Shown here in pieces: positions 59,076 to 64,000 of a stretch of DNA of 64,000 bases. The stretch comes from Enoplosus armatus (lineage: Eukaryota; Chordata; Actinopteri; Centrarchiformes; Enoplosidae), in assembly GCF_043641665.1 (NCBI RefSeq), contig NC_092201.1:4116501-4180500 (forward strand), in the 5' to 3' direction. The first letter of the stretch is position 1; each line of letters starts with the position of its first letter. The notes beneath the pieces are model-generated. The model saw only the letters and a program-made list of their open reading frames with translations. It was not told where the DNA came from and searched no databases. Made by a program: the position numbers and the translations under genes.

Positions 59076-60445
59076 CTTTATATGTTGATGTATTATTGTC
59101 CGTCGGTGCACCTCCAGTCCAAACATGTCTTTGAGTAACTGTCAGACTTGAGTAGTTCATAGAGTACACAGTACACGCACCTTGATTTCCATTTAAAAAA
59201 AGCCAAGGTTTGGCCATCATAGGCCCATTACTCACAAATGACTCACACATGAACTGCTGGGGATCTGTAATGGTCAACCGTTCCTCGGCCCCCGCGTTCA
59301 TTCGACAAACAACAGAAATCAAAACGCAATAGCTGGCTGACTTTCTCTGTTTTCTATCAAGATGGAGAATACAGTTTGCAGGAGCTTAAAAATCCACCTC
59401 CCGCATTTAGCGACCCTTAGCCCTGGTTGCGTGCTTAGTTGGCTGCGAGGCTGGAGGGGGCAGCGGGGAGGTGGTCGAGGGCCATGGCTAACATGGCAGT
59501 GCCTGGGGAGTCATGTCTGTTGGAATCAGTCTGATGTGGTAGGCGAGGCCAGGGGCCGTGGTGCGACTACTGGTAGGTGAGTCATACAGATAAAAGGGGG
59601 CTATTTGCTCAACCACTGCCTGCCTCCAGGGTCACCCTTCAGGGAAATCTGCCTGGCAACCATTAACTGTGAGACAGGGTGTCAGGTTTTAATGGTGACA
59701 GGTTTTAATGGTCAAAGGAGCGAGGCTGACCCTTAGAGCAGGGCAATAGATGTTTTCCAAGGGGTTACAGATCATTTTGTCCAGTAGAACAAGGTGTGTG
59801 CTGGTCATCCTGTCTACAAAACTGCGATGTGTCTGCTTTTAAAAGAGCCACTATGGACAGAAGGACCATGTTAGGAGTTAATTTGGTTCATGTGGTCTTT
59901 GTGAGCAGTTGTCCTAAGTTGTCCTAATTTCAGCAAAGATTTAACGCATTTTAGCTTTTAGTTTGTGAATTCAAAAACACATTTCAAATTCTCATGAATC
60001 TAAATGTCAAGAGGTAGAGGCAGTTACATTTGGTGAAAGCTAATCACATTTATGTTTCTGGTAGACAGCAGTTTATTTGTGTCTAAACTAAAAAGTCAAC
60101 TTACAAGCTTTCTGAGCTTTCAACCGTACTTTAAGTAAACGAAAGAACATAGGACAGGTAGCAGATGGACATTTGAGCTTAGATTATTTTGTTATAAGTA
60201 TTAATTTCTATGCTCATGTCTCTTACTATCCATTAAAACAAATGTGTTGAAACTTGAAGCTAGTTTTCACTTGATTTCACTTTTTTTTGGCGGCACATTT
60301 TCTAAATTTTAAATCTTTAGATCTATTTGTGATAAGAAAGATATAAACGCTTTGTTGCCTTGGAGAGCTGCAGCTCAGTGGAGGAACAACATGAAACAAA
60401 TGCCCTGAAGCTTTGATTTTATTTAGCTTCCGCCCTCCAGCTTCA

Positions 60446-60492
60446 CTTCGTCTTCTTCGTCTTCTTTTTCTTCTTCTTCTTCTTCTTCTTCC
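60446..60492. repeat. (TTC)n tract
   Basis: TTC/TCG trinucleotide-rich run inside a pyrimidine-rich stretch. The Arg/Lys-rich minus-strand open frame here (60277-60567) is a by-product of the repeat. Confidence 0.85.
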
Positions 60493-63400
60493 CGCCCACT
60501 CCTTCACGCCTCCCTCTGCAACACCCTGCCTCCCGCAGGGCTCAGCCACAGATATCACAACTGACACGGTTTATCAAGGCAAATAATCAGGAGGGGAATA
60601 TTGCGTGAAGTTGGGACTTCACAAAAAGGCAGCAACTAATTTCAGAATACCAAGGCTCATTATCACCTCTCCACAATTCGTTGCTTTTGTGTGTAAATAC
60701 AAATAAAGAGATGGTTACAGTAAATGTTTGGAGATGTAGGAGAACAGTTGGATTAATCGAGGATGTGGTCTTTTCTTTCCTGATTGCTCCCTGTTTGTTG
60801 TTTGTTTGGTAACAGATGACATAGCAGATGGAGCCGCTGCACTTTCTTATTTGCTGTTGTTGTCATTTTCTGTGGTGCCCATGTCCCCAGAGCTGCTAAT
60901 GTTCTCAAACAGACAGCCCTTCTTCAAGTGCTCTTTCCAGACACTTGGCAGCTGACCTTTTAATTCCGTTTAGAGTGCGGGGTGCGTGCAGTTTACTGAT
61001 GATGTTGCCTTGGATTGGCTCAAACAAGACATGGTTAAGCACCCGCTGACTAAGAGAAGAACACGCGCTGTCTCATCTGATTTGCCACTTGAAAAAGTGA
61101 TCCAAAATGCAAAGAGGAGGTATTTCGGCTAAGTATTGCGTTTAAGAAGAGGCACAACACTCGCCCATGGCCTGACTCAAACTTTTTGCTCAGCAGTAGC
61201 ACATGTCCAAAACAAATTTTAATTTGCACTGACATTTTCAGAAAAAGAAAAAACTGAATATGCACTGCCTTATCTGATTTGCTACTTGACAAAGATAGAT
61301 GGACTGTGTGGGTTTCAACTTCAGACAGAGTTTATGCCAAGAGGCTAAATTATACAGAATCAAAACCCATTAAGGTGGGGTGAATCTTGGGTCACCAAAC
61401 GTCAGCATTCGGCTCGTGCAGGAATTCTTCACCACAAAACACCCACATCTTGAATCTAATTCGCACCTGCACAGACTGGAGGTCTGATTTCACGTTTGAG
61501 TCACAGCATCTCTGAAACCCCTTCTCTTTAATACAAACACATAAAGCTGGTGTGTTTCTAATCCGATGAAGGTGTCACAGAGTGATGCGAGAGTGTGATT
61601 AGAAGGTGACAAATAATTCAACTTCAGAAATGACAGTCCAAGTGTCACCGAACTGCCATTTCAAGCAGATGTGAATAGATCATGGCAGCACAATGGAGGG
61701 GAATGAGATGATGACGATATGCCAGCTTTCACATTAGTGTCTTGACTTGTCCCTTAATTCATGTATCTCCTCATGGTGTCCGTTTCCTCGCACGCTTTGA
61801 TGTTTTCCCTTTCTCCTTGTCCGTCCATTAGAAAGCTTTTCTCCCACTGGGCATCCTTTCATACGCCTACAGCCTCTCACAACATTTCCACCCACGCACT
61901 TTGTTCGAAAAACAGCACGTCTGCCAATGTCCAACTAGCTCAATAATTGTCACAAAATCATAATTTAGCTGTGCTCATTTTTTATGTTTTCAGCAGCAAA
62001 AAAGTGAATAATGACATCAAAAGTAACTGATGAATATCCAGTGAATGGAAATTTGACCTTTTTAAGAGGTAGTGAAGAGGCAGCAAAATAAAAAAAGATG
62101 CTATCATTTTCCATCATTTTTTTTCATTGAACTAGAGTGAGCTGTCAGATCGGATCTCACTGGCACTATCATTTAACACAACAGCCTCCCTAAATCATAC
62201 TCCACCGTGCCAGGGTGGCTTGAAGAGTGAGACTGAACTCATTGACAGTGGTGGCAGCTTGATAGATAACATTGTGAGGGTGACATTGAAATAAACAGGC
62301 ATTGTGACCAAACCATCTTTCAGCTTATCGTTTGCCATCAGGCGCCTCTTGACACCGCATTAGCATGAGTTTTGATTTTCTCATTTGGGAGACGCTCTCT
62401 CATTTGCAAGCTGCGCTGTTATCGCCGTGACCTCAGGTTGTGAGAAGCACCAGCGGTACAGAGAGACAGGAGAGACAGATGTGTACATATATTTCTTTCC
62501 AGTGCTTAGATATATCTCATCTTCATAGCTCAGATGTGGGCTATAGCGCAGGTGTTATTGGGTTTTAGCAACAGAAACTCACACACACTTGACATGCGAA
62601 CTGGATAGCATCAAAGAGATTTCTGTTCCTGTGAGCATCAAGTCTGTAGATTCGGATCAGATGCAGCCATATCAAGACAGCCCATGAAATTGGGTGGGAA
62701 TTGCTCTTGAATAATACAGTCTGTAGCCATGATAGTGCGATGCAGAGATGGAGCACTAAGATGGATGTTTGGCGGTATACAGCCAGTGACAATATGCTCA
62801 CTGCCTCCATGCTTACAGAGGTGTCCCCTGCAGTTGACCCTGTCCTCTTTGCTTCCTCCATAACCAAATAGCCAAAGATTATTTTCAGATTACATTCATT
62901 ATTAAGCGACTATTAAAATTGCCTGTGATTCTACATGCAAAAGCCTTTTCTATGAGCTTAACTAGCTAGCCACTGCATCTTCATCTCCCTAGATAAGATA
63001 AATTAGAAAGTTAAAAGGTTAATCACCCGCCCCCCGCCCCCAAACACTGTAGTGCTTCAAACAACAACAACCATCCACTGACCTCTAAGTCCTTCAGCTC
63101 CCCTACAACCAACTTACTGGTCTTGACACTTGGAGACAGAATCATAATCATAATGATCCCAGTATTGGCAGACAAGGCCCCGAACCAAAACATCTGTTGT
63201 AATGGTACCTCCAGGCAACAACAGAGAACCCTCTCCACCTCCCACAGCCCGCATGATAATTATCACTGCTGGCTGTGGCCAAGCCAGCAGTGTGCTATCC
63301 ATGCTGCCATGTCCAAGTAATGCTTCAGTGACTTTTGGGTACGACATCGTCCTGTGATTAAAATAAATGAGGTCTATGGGGGTGTATAAGATATGCCTCT

Positions 63401-64000
63401 TATCAATTTGGTAAACATTTTCATTGAGTAAAACTCTTATTCTTGCCGTACTGGGAGCTGTCCGTGGTGCTGAAGAGGGATGTTGTACTTCACACAAATA
63501 GGTGTTTTGGTTACAGAAATAATCTTTGGCTGAATTAAGCCAGACTGGATGGAAATAACCAAACCATTTTATTTACTGCTGGTTAATGCTAAGTTAAAGG
63601 CACTGAGAAAGAGGCTTTTCCCAATCAGTTTCTTTATTTGAGTGATGAGGTCCTTTGACACAAAAGACATAAACATTAACAAACAAACAAAGCAAACTAA
63701 TTAGAAACGGGGGGATAAAATACTGTAAATATCTTAGATCATCGTCTGGTCTTTCTGATCTATAAAAACTGAAAAATAACCTAAACATTCAGGTTTCAGC
63801 TGCAATCTTGCACAAAGTTGTGATCTTGTTTTGTCTCTGCCAGCTCAGTTACACAACACTTGAGATTACTTCTGCCTCCAGAGAAGCTCGGCCACAGAAT
63901 GTATCTCAGTGAACTCCAATCTGCGTACTTTGCAGAGAACTGCATCTGACACACCACCCTGTCAGAGTGGATCAGGCCCAGGATCCAAAACCCCATACAC

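Larger units (their letters stand above)
49044..64000. other. No coding exon recognised; syt1 5' intron and beyond
   Basis: About 15 kb without a recognisable coding exon. It contains a repeat copy at 49756-49930, microsatellites at 54363-54394, 55967-56025, 59044-59073 and 60446-60492, and a candidate conserved stretch at 62130-62470. It probably represents the large intron between noncoding 5' syt1 exons and the first coding exon. I could not place a noncoding exon or promoter with confidence. Confidence 0.6.

Noticed and set aside
59670..59725. Short direct duplication of CAGGTTTTAATGGT
   Set aside because: Two adjacent copies of about 15 bases, consistent with replication slippage, with no wider structure.
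60277..60567. Arg/Lys-rich 96-residue open frame
   Set aside because: Its basic run is the reverse complement of a TTC repeat. There is no start context, domain or splice evidence.

Overview
The window looks like nuclear DNA of a ray-finned (teleost) fish. It has vertebrate exon/intron genes with GT-AG introns, AT-rich introns, abundant (CA)n, (TA)n and (GA)n microsatellites, and several short interspersed repeats of kinds common in teleosts. There is no prokaryotic gene layout, CRISPR array, virus or operon. About 2.3 kb (under 4%) is coding.

Layout. (1) 1-199, plus strand: the 3' end of a liprin-beta-like gene (probably ppfibp2), with a short intron, the terminal coding exon and the stop codon. 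(2) 2038-6634, minus strand: a complete nine-exon NADH-cytochrome b5 reductase gene (cyb5r2/cyb5r3 type) encoding 299 residues, convergent with the liprin gene. One of its introns uses a GC donor. (3) about 8.3-49.04 kb, minus strand: a complete coding region for a synaptotagmin-1-type synaptic vesicle calcium sensor. It has eight coding exons and 423 residues, and all ten C2-domain calcium-binding aspartates are present. About 4 kb downstream of its stop is probably the 3'UTR. (4) 49.04-64 kb: no coding exon recognised. The first syt1 coding exon has a clear splice acceptor upstream of its ATG, so at least one noncoding 5' exon and the promoter must lie farther upstream, in this interval or beyond the window.

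The splice boundaries were checked by phase. The cyb5r exons sum to 900 bases (299 codons plus stop) and the syt1 exons to 1272 bases (423 codons plus stop), with no frame break. The genes have no obvious functional link. The liprin belongs to the synaptic/adhesion scaffold group, the reductase is a membrane redox enzyme, and synaptotagmin triggers neurotransmitter release. The adjacency reads as chromosomal synteny: the convergent liprin-beta-2/cyb5r2 pair also occurs in human, from memory.

Repeats: a short hAT-like element family with ends reading AGCTGCAAC is present in about six copies, one nested inside another. There is also a fold-back repeat downstream of the liprin stop, and several other teleost dispersed repeats in syt1 introns. 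No new biological system was found. The most notable items are the GC-AG intron, the nested same-family insertion, the repeat copies flanking the first syt1 coding exon, and the syt1 placement.
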